A DNA stretch of 64,000 bases from positions 333,591 to 397,590 of the forward strand of contig PGCN01000007.1 of the NCBI GenBank assembly GCA_002786385.1. The letters are read 5' to 3'. Shown in pieces: positions 23,944 to 33,386 of this stretch. Position numbers and translations under genes: made by a program. Each line of letters starts with the position of its first letter. The first letter of the stretch is position 1. This stretch comes from Flavobacterium sp. FEMGT703F. Its GTDB lineage: Bacteria; Bacteroidota; Bacteroidia; Flavobacteriales; Flavobacteriaceae. The notes under the pieces are model-generated. The model did not search any database. It had not been told where the DNA came from and saw only the letters and a list, made by a program, of their open reading frames with translations.

Positions 23944-25188
23944 TTAAATTGTTTTTGCTATTTTATCCATGATCGAATGATCTGTACCAAATTTGCAAAT
24001 CGCATCACAATTGGCTCTTAATTCTGAAAAAAGAATGTACTTTATATTCATTTCGGATTTTTTTATCACAGGCCTGTTGAGTTGCTGAATAACATCTTTT
24101 TCGCGACTATCAGGGATTATTATATAAAATACCTCATCGCCATCTGAAATACTAAAATAAAGGTCTGAAAGACGTAAAATACCTGAATAAATACTCGTAC
24201 TTTTCTCTACTTCAAATGCCCCAATTATGTTATTAGTTCCTTTTTCAAACCATAATACATCTATGAGTTTTATGGTGTTTTGCGTGTCTTTATCACAGGG
24301 TAATTCAGGAAATTTACTTATTGAGATAAAAGAAAAACTTTGTCCATTGAAAGCTTTGCTTTTATCATTACTGGCAGGAGTAACATCGAAACCTAATGAT
24401 GCCCCAATTTTCAGTAAATGGTACTGCATTTCACTATGTAAATTATCTTCCTTTTTTTCTTCAATAATTTCTTTTTGGCGTTTTACTATGTTTTTCTCGA
24501 ATTTATGGCGCTCTTCTTCACTCAAATAATCATCATTTCCTATAAGCATTTTTTGTGTCCCAATTTCAAAACACAAACCTGCGATTGCCCCTAAATCATT
24601 GGACAATTCAGATTTGAATTTGGAATTTGTTTTCAATAGTGTCTCCCTAATTTTTAAGTATTCACTCCAGTTTCCCAGTTTCTTTTTGTCTTTAAACAGA
24701 AAATTAAATCCATTAATAATGGCTGTATTAAATGGTGGAAACCATGTGGGATGTAAAAAATATAAAATACTTGCAACAGCTGGACCAAGTCCTTTTATTT
24801 TAAGCTCGTCTAATTTTACAATTTCCTTTATAACTTGTTCTTCTGATTTAGCATTTAGGCAATTTTCGAGAAATTGTCCAAAAGCTATTTTATTGTCTTG
24901 GTTTTCATAGATGTCAGGAATTCTTAGCTTTGGTTTCCAATAAAAAGGATGTGATACACCAACAAATACTTGTTTTTGCTCAGCTATACAATTCAATACA
25001 AATTCTAAGCTGCTATGCTTAAAATCGTTAGGGAATGTTTTATTTTTTATATCATCTATAACTTGTAAAACCCCTCGACGAATTGTTCTAAACGCTTTTA
25101 ATCGCTGGTCATTATCCACAAACCAAGTGTTATAAACGCTTTCTGTATCGGTTTTGTATTGCTGTATTATTTGATTAAAATTGTTCAT
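23944..25188 (-). CDS. Putative PD-(D/E)xK nuclease in the copper operon
   Basis: The protein is 414 residues, soluble. Residues 131-144 (IKGLGPAVASILYF) read as a helix-hairpin-helix, and HPTWFPPFNTAIINGF follows. The C-terminal part contains IDVLWFEKGTNNIIGAFEVE, then KSTSIYSGILRLSDLY: Asp310 and Glu326/Glu328-Lys329 give the D...ExE/K arrangement of restriction-like nucleases. As I recall it, AFEVE-TSIYSGLLR is conserved in a family of uncharacterised restriction-like proteins. It has no metal-binding motif. The gene lies 14 bases after the CusB-like gene and 7 bases before the AraC gene, so it is cotranscribed with resistance genes, which is unexpected. Confidence 0.55.
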   Translation of the reverse strand: MNNFNQIIQQYKTDTESVYNTWFVDNDQRLKAFRTIRRGVLQVIDDIKNKTFPNDFKHSSLEFVLNCIAEQKQVFVGVSHPFYWKPKLRIPDIYENQDNKIAFGQFLENCLNAKSEEQVIKEIVKLDELKIKGLGPAVASILYFLHPTWFPPFNTAIINGFNFLFKDKKKLGNWSEYLKIRETLLKTNSKFKSELSNDLGAIAGLCFEIGTQKMLIGNDDYLSEEERHKFEKNIVKRQKEIIEEKKEDNLHSEMQYHLLKIGASLGFDVTPASNDKSKAFNGQSFSFISISKFPELPCDKDTQNTIKLIDVLWFEKGTNNIIGAFEVEKSTSIYSGILRLSDLYFSISDGDEVFYIIIPDSREKDVIQQLNRPVIKKSEMNIKYILFSELRANCDAICKFGTDHSIMDKIAKTI

Positions 25189-25202
25189 CCTTACTGTTTA
25201 AA

Positions 25203-26450
25203 TTACATTTTCATGCCTTCCATCGGGTCGCTGCCTTTGCGGAATTTATATTCGCTATTGATGGCATAGGCTCCTGTTATCACTACTTTTTGACCATTGG
25301 CAATTTTTGTTTTGATTTCTATCAGTCCATTGGTTTCAATTCCTGTTTCTACCATTAGATTTTCATAAACTCCCGGTTTTTTTTCTACCCAGATGTAGGA
25401 TGCGTTTTCTTCTCTAATTACTGCATCGGTAGGAATGTAGATTCCTTTACCGCCGGAAATCATCAATTTTGCAATGGCCTGCATTCCCGGTTTTAAAATT
25501 AGATTTTGATTAGGGACTTCAAATCGAATCAAAAGTAAACGGGTTTCCGGGTTTATTTCAGGATTGATAAATGAGATTTTAGCGCTTATTGATTTATCAG
25601 GGAAATCGACAAATGTTATTGTAGCAATTTGGCCTATTTTGAGGCTTTTGAAGTAGTTGATATTAACTTGTGTTTCAAGCCAGAGTTTATTCAAATCAGT
25701 TACTTTGATGATTGGTTCGCCTTCCATGATATAGCTTCCTTCAGCAGTACTTATTTCTGAAACTGTGCCGCTGACAGTGCTATAAAATGTGGTATATGGG
25801 GAAACATCTTTATTACTTTTAATATTCTCAATTTGAGTATTGGACAAACCATAGAATAAGAGTTTTTGTTTGGCGGCATTCATTATATTTTTTGCGTTTT
25901 TTCCAAAATTACCGGGCATTTCCAATTGTTTAAAGGCAGTATAATAGTCTTGTTTTGCTATTGCAATATCCTCACTGTATAATTGAAAGACAGGCTGGTT
26001 TTTGGATAGGTAATCACCAGTGGATTTGAAATATAATTTTTCAATTCTACCCATTGCTTTTGAAGAAAAGGTTTTAGATTTTTCTTGATTGAATGTTAAA
26101 ACACCTGTGTAGTTTTGTTCTAAATTGTTTTGTGTTTGTCCTATAACTTGAGTTGTGATATTACCAAGTTGAATTTGTTGTTTACTTAAACTTATTTGGT
26201 TAACCTCACTATCATCCTGTTTTATGGGTGTTAACTCCATGTGGCAAATAGGACACTTGCCGGGTTTATCTTCTTTTACTTGAGGATCCATAGAACAGGT
26301 ATAAAAAGTAGTTTCTTTATTTTTATCATGTTGAGAGTGGTCTTCTTTTTTATTCTCATGCTGAGAATGGTCTTCTTTTTTAGAAGAATTACAAGCTGTA
26401 AATATTAGGGAAAGCAATAAAAAGATGCCTATTTGATTTAAATTTTTCAT
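25203..26450 (-). CDS. cusB: CusB-like RND adaptor with heavy-metal-binding module
   Basis: The protein is 415 residues and a lipoprotein (lipobox LIFTACNS, Cys20). After a His-rich linker (HSQHENKKEDHSQHDK) comes a heavy-metal-binding module, FYTCSMDPQVKEDKPGKCPI (49-68). The HlyD-type body follows (IEKLYFKSTGDYLSKNQPVF, a helical hairpin, a lipoyl-like strand YTTFYSTVSGTVSEISTAEG, and a beta-barrel). The C-terminus EYKFRKGSDPMEGMKM is Met-rich. It should link the CusA pump to CusC and hand over Cu(I). A second adaptor gene lies 2 bases upstream. Confidence 0.88.
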   Translation of the reverse strand: MKNLNQIGIFLLLSLIFTACNSSKKEDHSQHENKKEDHSQHDKNKETTFYTCSMDPQVKEDKPGKCPICHMELTPIKQDDSEVNQISLSKQQIQLGNITTQVIGQTQNNLEQNYTGVLTFNQEKSKTFSSKAMGRIEKLYFKSTGDYLSKNQPVFQLYSEDIAIAKQDYYTAFKQLEMPGNFGKNAKNIMNAAKQKLLFYGLSNTQIENIKSNKDVSPYTTFYSTVSGTVSEISTAEGSYIMEGEPIIKVTDLNKLWLETQVNINYFKSLKIGQIATITFVDFPDKSISAKISFINPEINPETRLLLIRFEVPNQNLILKPGMQAIAKLMISGGKGIYIPTDAVIREENASYIWVEKKPGVYENLMVETGIETNGLIEIKTKIANGQKVVITGAYAINSEYKFRKGSDPMEGMKM

Positions 26451-26452
26451 AC

Positions 26453-27700
26453 TTACTCCGTTTTAATAAAGCTTTCGCTATCGATTAAATATTGTGCATT
26501 TTTTGCAATAGTATCACTAACAGAAATACCTTTAATGATTTGAATATAACCGTTCAGTTCAAACCCTGTTTTTACCGGTGTTGCTTTAAAACCATTGTGA
26601 GATTTAACAAAAACAATTTTTTTATTACCTGTACTTACCAATGCGTTTTTTTGTATCCAAAGACCGCTAATTGACCGTGTTTTTATAATACCTTGCAATC
26701 TCAAACCTATCGGCAATTTGAGTGTATTGTTGTTTAAATAAACCCTAATTCTATTGGTTTTGTCGGTAGCATTAAATTGTGTTTCAATAAAATTTATTTT
26801 CGCTTCTATTGATTCTTCAGCATTGAGTTCAGAAGTTATTTTAATGGCTTGATTGACTTCAATAAAACTGCTGCTTTCCTGAGTAATGTTGAATACTCCC
26901 CAAACTTTATCAGTATTTACTAATTTAAACACAACTTCTCCTTTTTTGACATAGTTTCCTTCTTTTAACTCAAGTTTTTCAGTACTGTTATTCATACTTT
27001 GCATTGCAGAATTTGATGGAGTAACCATTGTTTCTGACCCTATGACAATTCCATTAGAAGGACTGTAAATGGCTATTTTAGGATTGGCTTTTTTTGAATT
27101 AGCTAAAGCACTTATTTGATTTTGAGTCATACCGTAAAGCAACAACTTTTGTTTTGATGCCTCAATAATTGAGCTGTTATCAATATCATTTGAAAGTAAA
27201 TAAATAAAGTTTTCTTGCTCAGTTAAAAGTTCAGGGCTATATAAATCAAATAATTTTTGTCCTTTATTAATTCGTTGGTATTTAAAATTCACATATATTT
27301 TTTCAATTCGGCCACTTATTTTTGCTGCAATATTTACCGCTGAATTTGGGTCATAAGCGACAGTGCCAGGAAGATTGATTTCACCACTTAAAGTTGAATC
27401 TATTGCTGTTATAGTTTGAAATTTACCCACTACAAAGTTATCTGTTGGCTTGATGACATTTTCAATATTATAATCTTCAATAGCATGATTGTCAATTACT
27501 TTTTTTACTAAAGTCATTCCGCAAATAGGGCAGTTTCCAGGTTTATCTCTAATAATTTGCGGATGCATTGAACAGGTATAGACAACGTTTTGATGAGAGC
27601 TTGCGTCATGTACTTCAGGTTTTATGACATAGAAATAAATAGCAGAACCGATTATTGCTATTATACCTAGAATCAAACCATATTTTATATACTTATTCAT
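26453..27700 (-). CDS. cusB: CusB-like RND adaptor, second copy
   Basis: The protein is 415 residues, held by an N-terminal transmembrane span (7-27) rather than a lipid anchor. It has the same heavy-metal-binding module (VYTCSMHPQIIRDKPGNCPI, 40-59) and HlyD body (SGRIEKIYVNFKYQRINKGQ). It differs from the neighbouring adaptor along most of its length, so it is an ancient duplicate and not a recent one. RND pumps usually work with one adaptor. Two may form mixed rings or serve different ions. It lies 2 bases after the outer-membrane factor gene. Confidence 0.85.
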   Translation of the reverse strand: MNKYIKYGLILGIIAIIGSAIYFYVIKPEVHDASSHQNVVYTCSMHPQIIRDKPGNCPICGMTLVKKVIDNHAIEDYNIENVIKPTDNFVVGKFQTITAIDSTLSGEINLPGTVAYDPNSAVNIAAKISGRIEKIYVNFKYQRINKGQKLFDLYSPELLTEQENFIYLLSNDIDNSSIIEASKQKLLLYGMTQNQISALANSKKANPKIAIYSPSNGIVIGSETMVTPSNSAMQSMNNSTEKLELKEGNYVKKGEVVFKLVNTDKVWGVFNITQESSSFIEVNQAIKITSELNAEESIEAKINFIETQFNATDKTNRIRVYLNNNTLKLPIGLRLQGIIKTRSISGLWIQKNALVSTGNKKIVFVKSHNGFKATPVKTGFELNGYIQIIKGISVSDTIAKNAQYLIDSESFIKTE

Positions 27701-27702
27701 AG

Positions 27703-28956
27703 TTACTTAATTTCGAGTTGTTTTTCGATTTCGACCTGAGTGTTTAGTATGGACTGCAATTTGTCGAGAGCGTCCATTTGGGCCATGTTCAAAGCTTCCC
27801 ATGCGTCTAAGACAATGAACAAATCACCAGTGTTATTTTGCCAAGCCAAAACGGCGGTATCATAATTTTTGCGCAATGAAGGGATGATGCTTTTTTCGGA
27901 GATATTGTATTGTTTATTGAGGTTAGAAAGCTCTGTATTCATGCCCGAAATCATTCCAACTGTTTCATTTAAAATCATTTGTTTTTGCCAATTGAGACTT
28001 TCATTTTTAATTTGAAAGCTACTGATATTGGCTTTGTTCATTTTTGTTGACCAAGGCATGGGGATAGTCATCATGCCCATTAGTGAGAATTGCTGTGGCT
28101 GTTGTCCAAAAGCAAACATGTGGTCATATTTAACTCCAAATTCGGGTAGAAATTTTGATTTTTCTGCATCAATTTTCAGTTGGTTTACTTCCATGGTTCT
28201 TTTGATGGCATTTATATCACTTCTGTTTTTGGAAATTGATGAGGTGTCCAATAGTTGTGAATTGTATTCCTTTAGTTCGAATGCTTCTTCAATTTCAAAC
28301 ACCATATTTTTATCTCTTGACATTAGAGTGTTGAGCATAATTCTTTTTTGTGAAATATCATTCTGAAGCATTATAATCATACTTTCTAACTCATTATATT
28401 GAGATTTTGCTTTATAATAAGTGGGGAGTTTATCCATATTGTACTGGTATCTTATTTCCATGCTTTTTATCATGTATTTTAAGAGTAGTAAGTTATCATT
28501 GGCCACTTTGACTTTTTTGTTTAGTACAAGCCATTGATAATAATTTGTCTTGGCTATAGCATAAAGCTGATTTAAAGTGTAATTTTTGTTTTCTTTTTCA
28601 ACAGATGACATTGCGTTCATATACTTGTATTCGGCATTTTGTTTTTTTGAATTGGGAATCATTTGTGAGACTCCAATCATATAACTGCCCATGCCAGGAC
28701 TCATATCATCTGCTTTCCACATTTTGGTATTGTAGGGCGTCATAAAAAAACCGGTTTCTACTTGAGGTGCCATCCAGCTTTTAGCCCCTTTTGCAGCAGC
28801 ATCCATACTTTGGATATCGGCATCATACATTTTTAGCTGCGGATTATCGGTTTTGATTGTGCTCAAGATATTATCCAGTGAAACAATCTGTGCATTAGCA
28901 ATTGTAAAGCTTAAAATCAAAAAGCTTATAACGATATAATATTTATTCTTTAACAT
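27703..28956 (-). CDS. cusC: TolC-family outer-membrane factor (CusC-like)
   Basis: The protein is 417 residues with a signal peptide (LILSFTIANAQ). The long alternating helical segments, with repeats of about 25-30 residues (LSTIKTDNPQLKMYDADIQS, YQYNMDKLPTYYKAKSQYNE), fit the TolC tunnel. It has Met-rich loops (MWKADDMSPGMGSYM). It should form the outer-membrane channel for the split CusA. The start overlaps the end of the C-half of cusA by 14 bases. Confidence 0.88.
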   Translation of the reverse strand: MLKNKYYIVISFLILSFTIANAQIVSLDNILSTIKTDNPQLKMYDADIQSMDAAAKGAKSWMAPQVETGFFMTPYNTKMWKADDMSPGMGSYMIGVSQMIPNSKKQNAEYKYMNAMSSVEKENKNYTLNQLYAIAKTNYYQWLVLNKKVKVANDNLLLLKYMIKSMEIRYQYNMDKLPTYYKAKSQYNELESMIIMLQNDISQKRIMLNTLMSRDKNMVFEIEEAFELKEYNSQLLDTSSISKNRSDINAIKRTMEVNQLKIDAEKSKFLPEFGVKYDHMFAFGQQPQQFSLMGMMTIPMPWSTKMNKANISSFQIKNESLNWQKQMILNETVGMISGMNTELSNLNKQYNISEKSIIPSLRKNYDTAVLAWQNNTGDLFIVLDAWEALNMAQMDALDKLQSILNTQVEIEKQLEIK

Positions 28957-30883
28957 CTATAAGTTCTATTTTGCCTTTAGTTTTTAATTCGTGAAGTTTC
29001 ACCATTTCAAAAACAATAGGAGTTACTAATAATACATAAATTGTAGAAGTAATTGTCCCACCAATAAGAGGAACTGTGATAGGTAACATTACATCGGCAC
29101 CTGTACCTGTTGCCCAAAGTATCGGAATAAGACCAAATAAAGAAACAGAAACCGTCATTAGTTTTGGTCTTAACCTTTTGGCTGAGCCATCGACAATATA
29201 TTGTTTTAATATGTCTTCAGTAATTGTTTGTGAACTATTGCCATGTTTTTCGACCATTTTGTTCATAGATTCATTCAAATAAATGGTCATTAACATTGCT
29301 GTCTCTATAGCCATTCCAAACAATGCAATAAAACCTACAGCCACTGCTACTGACAAATTGATTCCGTAGAAATAGACCATAAAAACACCACCGATTAAAG
29401 CAAAAGGCACTGTTATCATTGTAATGAGGGATTCTTTCATGGAGTGGTAAGTAAAATATAAAATAAGGAAGATAATTATCACCACAATTGGTAGTATCAT
29501 GCTTAGCGTTTTATTGGCTCTCAACTGATTTTCCCACTGGCCACTCCATTCAATGTAATATCCTTTTGGCATTTTAGACATCATTGAATTTAATTTTTTC
29601 TGAGCTTCTTTCACAGTACTACCTAAATCTCGATCACGTACATTAAACAGCACACTTCCCCGAAGCATGGCATTTTCGCTATTTATCATAGGCGGCCCAT
29701 CGCTTATTTTTACCTCTGCAATGGTTTCTAAAGGAATTGGGCCATATTGCATCGTTTGGACTTGCAATTTTTTCAGTGCATCAATACTGTTTCTATATTC
29801 TTGTGCATATCTTGCATTTACAGAGAAGCGTTGTCGTCCTTCAATTGTAGTTGTCAGTTTCATTCCTCCGATAGCTGCTTCAACAACTGCATTAATATCG
29901 TCAATTGAAAGGCCGTATCTGCCCAAAAGCTCCCTCTTTGGCTCAATGTCAATGTACCTTCCACCAGTTATTGGCTCCGCATACAAATCTTTTACACCCG
30001 AAGTACCTTCGAGTGCTTTTTTGATTTTTTGAGATAGTGCATTAATGGTATCTAAACTTTCTCCATAAACTTTAATTCCAACATCTGTTCGAATACCAGT
30101 AGATAGCATGTTTATTCTATTAATGATAGGCTGTGTAAAGCCGTTGGTTACTCCCGGAATTTGGAGTTTATTATTTATTTCGGTTATAATATCATTCTTT
30201 GTTTTTCCTTCTCTCCATTCACTTTGAGGTTTTAATAAAATGATGGTTTCAATCATGCTAATAGGGCTATTATCTGTAGCAGTATTGGCTCTACCGGCTT
30301 TTCCCAATACATGGTCTACTTCGGGAATTGATTTTATCAATTTGTCTTGAACCTGCAATATTCTTTTTACTTCCGAGTTTGAAACATCGGGCAAGGTAAC
30401 CGGCATGAAAAGTACTGAACCTTCATCCAATGGTGGCATAAACTCGGAACCTAAACGAGTAAACATGACTAAACCGATTAGTAAAGCTACTACATTAATT
30501 CCTAAAACCGTTTTCCTCCATTTCAAACAAAAAACCAAAATAGGAGTGTATACACTTTCCAGTTTTTTATTGATTGGGTTTTTATTCTCAGGACGAAGTT
30601 TACCTTTTAATAAAAAGCTTATAAGCACCGGTGTGAGTGTAATGGCTAAAAAAGCATCAACGATTAGAATGAATGATTTTGTCCAAGCCAAGGGACTAAA
30701 TAATTTTCCTTCCATACCTGTGAGTAAAAAAACCGGTAGAAAAGACGCAATTACGATCAGTGTTGAGTAAAAAACACCCGGTCCTACTAACTTTGATGAT
30801 TTTTCAATTAGTTGAAGTTTTTCATCAGAGGATAAAGGGTCGTGTTCCTTTTTAAATAAATTTTTAATTTTTTCTATCATCAT
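28943..30883 (-). CDS. cusA: CusA-type RND pump, C-terminal part of a split gene
   Basis: The protein is 646 residues from the ATG at 30883 (or 30880, also ATG). It begins in the cytoplasmic loop between the two halves of the pump and contains the porter and membrane segments of the second half: GPGVFYSTLIVIASFLPVFL, then MPPLDEGSVLFMPVTLPDVS, GIRTDVGIKVYG and a cluster of TM8-12. It is in the same frame as the N-part and separated from it by a single TAA codon plus ATT GGT. It could be translated by re-initiation or read-through, or the pump may be made as two chains. A third possibility is an inactive pump through a recent nonsense change. Confidence 0.8.
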   Translation of the reverse strand: MMIEKIKNLFKKEHDPLSSDEKLQLIEKSSKLVGPGVFYSTLIVIASFLPVFLLTGMEGKLFSPLAWTKSFILIVDAFLAITLTPVLISFLLKGKLRPENKNPINKKLESVYTPILVFCLKWRKTVLGINVVALLIGLVMFTRLGSEFMPPLDEGSVLFMPVTLPDVSNSEVKRILQVQDKLIKSIPEVDHVLGKAGRANTATDNSPISMIETIILLKPQSEWREGKTKNDIITEINNKLQIPGVTNGFTQPIINRINMLSTGIRTDVGIKVYGESLDTINALSQKIKKALEGTSGVKDLYAEPITGGRYIDIEPKRELLGRYGLSIDDINAVVEAAIGGMKLTTTIEGRQRFSVNARYAQEYRNSIDALKKLQVQTMQYGPIPLETIAEVKISDGPPMINSENAMLRGSVLFNVRDRDLGSTVKEAQKKLNSMMSKMPKGYYIEWSGQWENQLRANKTLSMILPIVVIIIFLILYFTYHSMKESLITMITVPFALIGGVFMVYFYGINLSVAVAVGFIALFGMAIETAMLMTIYLNESMNKMVEKHGNSSQTITEDILKQYIVDGSAKRLRPKLMTVSVSLFGLIPILWATGTGADVMLPITVPLIGGTITSTIYVLLVTPIVFEMVKLHELKTKGKIELIDVKE

Positions 30884-30889
30884 ACCAAT

Positions 30890-32170
30890 TTACTTGTTAT
30901 CAATCATTTCTTCTTGTTTCTCTGAGATTGTCCTGTAGGCGTTTTCAACCATTACAATTCCATCATCCACAACAACTCCAATAGCGAGTGCAATACCGGT
31001 TAATGACATAATATTAGATGAAATACCAAATGCTTCAAGCAATATGAAGCCAATTGCTACGGATATAGGAAGTTGAATTAAGATTATAAGGGCGCTTCTC
31101 CAATGGAACAGAAAAATTAAGATAACGAGTGAAACTGCTATCATTTCTTCTATAAGTGTTCCCTTGACAGATTCAATAGCTTTTTCGATTAACTCGCTTC
31201 TGTCATAGGAAGTTTTAAATTTCACTCCTTCGGGCAATCCTTTTTCAACTTCTTTCATCTTTGCTTTAACCGCTTTGATGACTTTATCAGCATTTTCGCC
31301 GTAACGCATTACCACTATACCGCCTACGACTTCCCCAGTTCCGTTTTGGTCAAAAATTCCAAGGCGTAAATCTCCACCCATTTGTACTGAACCTATGTCT
31401 TTTACCTTCACAGGGATAGAATTGTAATTTTTAATCGAAATATCCTCGACATCTTTACTGTTCTTTATGTAGCCTAAACCTCTAATGATATAAGACATAT
31501 TACTCATTTCAAACTTTCGGCCGCCTACATCATTGTTATTAGCCTTAACAGCATTCATTACTTCCATCATACTGACATTATAATACTGCATTTTTAGTGG
31601 ATCTAAAACCAATTGATATTGCTTTTCAAAACCTCCGAATGAAGCAACTTCTGCTACACCGGGAACAGTTTGCAGTGCAAATTTCACATACCAATCCTGT
31701 AAGGCACGTTGTTCCCCAAGATCCATTCCGTTAGCTTCCAAATGATACCAAAAAATATGGCCAACACCTGTACCATCTGGTCCTAAGGTTGGAACAACAT
31801 TTTGTGGAAGTAAACGTTGGGCATAATTTAATCGTTCCAACACACGGGTTCTTGCCCAGTAGGTATCTACATTGTCTTCAAAAATGATATAGACAAAGCT
31901 CATCCCAAACATGGAGGCTCCCCGTATATTTTTAACTTTTGGTATCCCTTGAAGATTAGAAACCAAAGGATAAGTTACTTGCGCTTCGATTACCTGTGGG
32001 CTTCTACCCATCCACTCGGTAAATACAATCACTTGATTTTCGGATAAATCAGGAATTGCATCGATAGGGTTTTGTCTTACGCTGTAGATTCCCCACACAA
32101 ATAATCCTGCAGAGACCAGTAGCACAATTGCTCTGTTTTTTAGTGAGAATGTTATTAGTTTTTCTACCAT
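30890..32170 (-). CDS. cusA: CusA-type RND pump, N-terminal part of a split gene
   Basis: The protein is 426 residues with TM1 (LVSAGLFVWGIYSV), the N-terminal porter domain (WMGRSPQVIEAQVTYPLVSN, YIIFEDNVDTYWARTRVLER), and TM2-4 ending in the proton-relay motif VVVDDGIVMVENAYR. It stops at TAA (30890-30892), where full-length relatives continue through the loop into TM5. The two parts together give about 1075 codons, the usual size of CusA. It starts 6 bases after the haem-binding gene. The Asp pair of TM4 is intact, so the energy-coupling site is present. Confidence 0.82.
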   Translation of the reverse strand: MVEKLITFSLKNRAIVLLVSAGLFVWGIYSVRQNPIDAIPDLSENQVIVFTEWMGRSPQVIEAQVTYPLVSNLQGIPKVKNIRGASMFGMSFVYIIFEDNVDTYWARTRVLERLNYAQRLLPQNVVPTLGPDGTGVGHIFWYHLEANGMDLGEQRALQDWYVKFALQTVPGVAEVASFGGFEKQYQLVLDPLKMQYYNVSMMEVMNAVKANNNDVGGRKFEMSNMSYIIRGLGYIKNSKDVEDISIKNYNSIPVKVKDIGSVQMGGDLRLGIFDQNGTGEVVGGIVVMRYGENADKVIKAVKAKMKEVEKGLPEGVKFKTSYDRSELIEKAIESVKGTLIEEMIAVSLVILIFLFHWRSALIILIQLPISVAIGFILLEAFGISSNIMSLTGIALAIGVVVDDGIVMVENAYRTISEKQEEMIDNK

Positions 32171-32176
32171 ATTTCC

Positions 32177-32647
32177 TTATTTTTCAGATAAACTGTTTTG
32201 TTTTATTGAATTAATCCAGGTTATTAATTCCTGTTTTTGGACTTCATTAATTATTGCATCGCGATGTAATAGGGTATATGAAGTTAATGGCATTTCATCC
32301 GATTTAATTTGTTTACCGATGGCTTCTAGTTTACTTTGCTGCTTTCGATTTGAATAACTGCCAAACTCATTAAAGTTTAACTCTTTTTTCCCATCTGTTA
32401 TATGTTTTTCTACAAACATTCGAACAGGCTGAAGGTAATCATACCACAAATAGTCAGTGTTATTGCTGTGACAATCGTAACAAGATGTCTTTATAAGTTT
32501 TGAAATATTACTTGGTGCATTGGTTGTAATAATAAAATCATTTGTATAATCCTGGTCGGGATTTTGATTCAGGGCAGGTTGATAAAATTGTATTGCAACC
32601 ACTACCAAAAAAAGTAAAATACCTACTTTCTTTAAACTATTTTTCAT
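32177..32647 (-). CDS. Periplasmic haem-binding domain protein
   Basis: The protein is 156 residues with an N-terminal membrane span (GILLFLVVVAIQFYQ). It contains SCYDCHSNNTDYLWYDYLQP, with CxxCH at 56-60, and the C-terminal helix SDEMPLTSYTLLHRDAIINE, then VQKQELITWINSIKQ, of the haem-binding domain family (Haem_bd). It is a small cytochrome-c-like protein. Its role in copper handling is not known, but redox chemistry of Cu(I)/Cu(II) is a possible link. It lies between the DUF3347 gene and cusA. Confidence 0.8.
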   Translation of the reverse strand: MKNSLKKVGILLFLVVVAIQFYQPALNQNPDQDYTNDFIITTNAPSNISKLIKTSCYDCHSNNTDYLWYDYLQPVRMFVEKHITDGKKELNFNEFGSYSNRKQQSKLEAIGKQIKSDEMPLTSYTLLHRDAIINEVQKQELITWINSIKQNSLSEK

Positions 32648-32648
32648 T

Positions 32649-33374
32649 TTATAACGTCTTTTTCAAACTGCCACATGTTAGCATCTTAGAGCCGTAGAAA
32701 GGATTTTTTATTTCTTTGGTTTCGCTTATCCAAATAGCACCTTTACCATCATCTGCCATAGGACAATAGTCCTGGTATAGTTGCATTTTTGAACCAAACA
32801 TTTTAATTAAATCGTTAATGTCTTTGCTTAACAAAATAAAATGTTCTCTTTGGTGGTCTAGTTTACCGGCATTTTCAGCTATATGCTCAGCTTGTTCTTT
32901 AGCATCTTCAGCAATGTCTATGTAAGCTTTTTTCTGATTAGCATTTAGTGTTTTTGTATCAAGTCTGTTAAATGAAGCTAATAGTATTTTCCCTTTTTCG
33001 GCAGCACCTTTAGAATCATCGCTTACCAGTTTGTTTTTTAGGTTTATATAACTAATAATAATATCATTAACATAATCTGATGTAGCCACCGGAGAATCAG
33101 TGTCAAGGACTCCGACTTTTTCCGATGGATTATTCTGACTTGGTTCTTGGGTATTTTTATCAGGTTTAGATTGAGCGACAGGTTCTGTTAATTCCATACC
33201 ACACTTGGAGCATTTTTCTCCTTTTTTTCCTGTTACTTCCGGATGCATTGGACAGGCGAATAATTCATTAGAACTTTCTTTGTTCTCTGTTGAGTTGGTT
33301 TCTGTTTCTTTAGCCTTGTTGTTACATGATACTATTGTTATCGCTAAAAAAGCTGTTAAAAAAAGTGTTTTCAT
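32649..33374 (-). CDS. DUF3347 lipoprotein with heavy-metal-binding module
   Basis: The protein is 241 residues, a lipoprotein (AITIVSCNN, Cys17). It carries a heavy-metal-binding module (FACPMHPEVTGKKGEKCSKC, 39-58) and then DUF3347 (YINLKNKLVSDDSKGAAEKG, REHFILLSKDINDLIKMFGS, and the closing YCPMADDGKGAIWISETKEI, KNPFYGSKMLTCG). The DUF3347 closing segment, with its Cys and Met residues, is a candidate metal site. It is a periplasmic carrier for copper by context. A second DUF3347 protein lies at 37064-37936. Confidence 0.85.
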   Translation of the reverse strand: MKTLFLTAFLAITIVSCNNKAKETETNSTENKESSNELFACPMHPEVTGKKGEKCSKCGMELTEPVAQSKPDKNTQEPSQNNPSEKVGVLDTDSPVATSDYVNDIIISYINLKNKLVSDDSKGAAEKGKILLASFNRLDTKTLNANQKKAYIDIAEDAKEQAEHIAENAGKLDHQREHFILLSKDINDLIKMFGSKMQLYQDYCPMADDGKGAIWISETKEIKNPFYGSKMLTCGSLKKTL

Positions 33375-33386
33375 AATATATTATTT

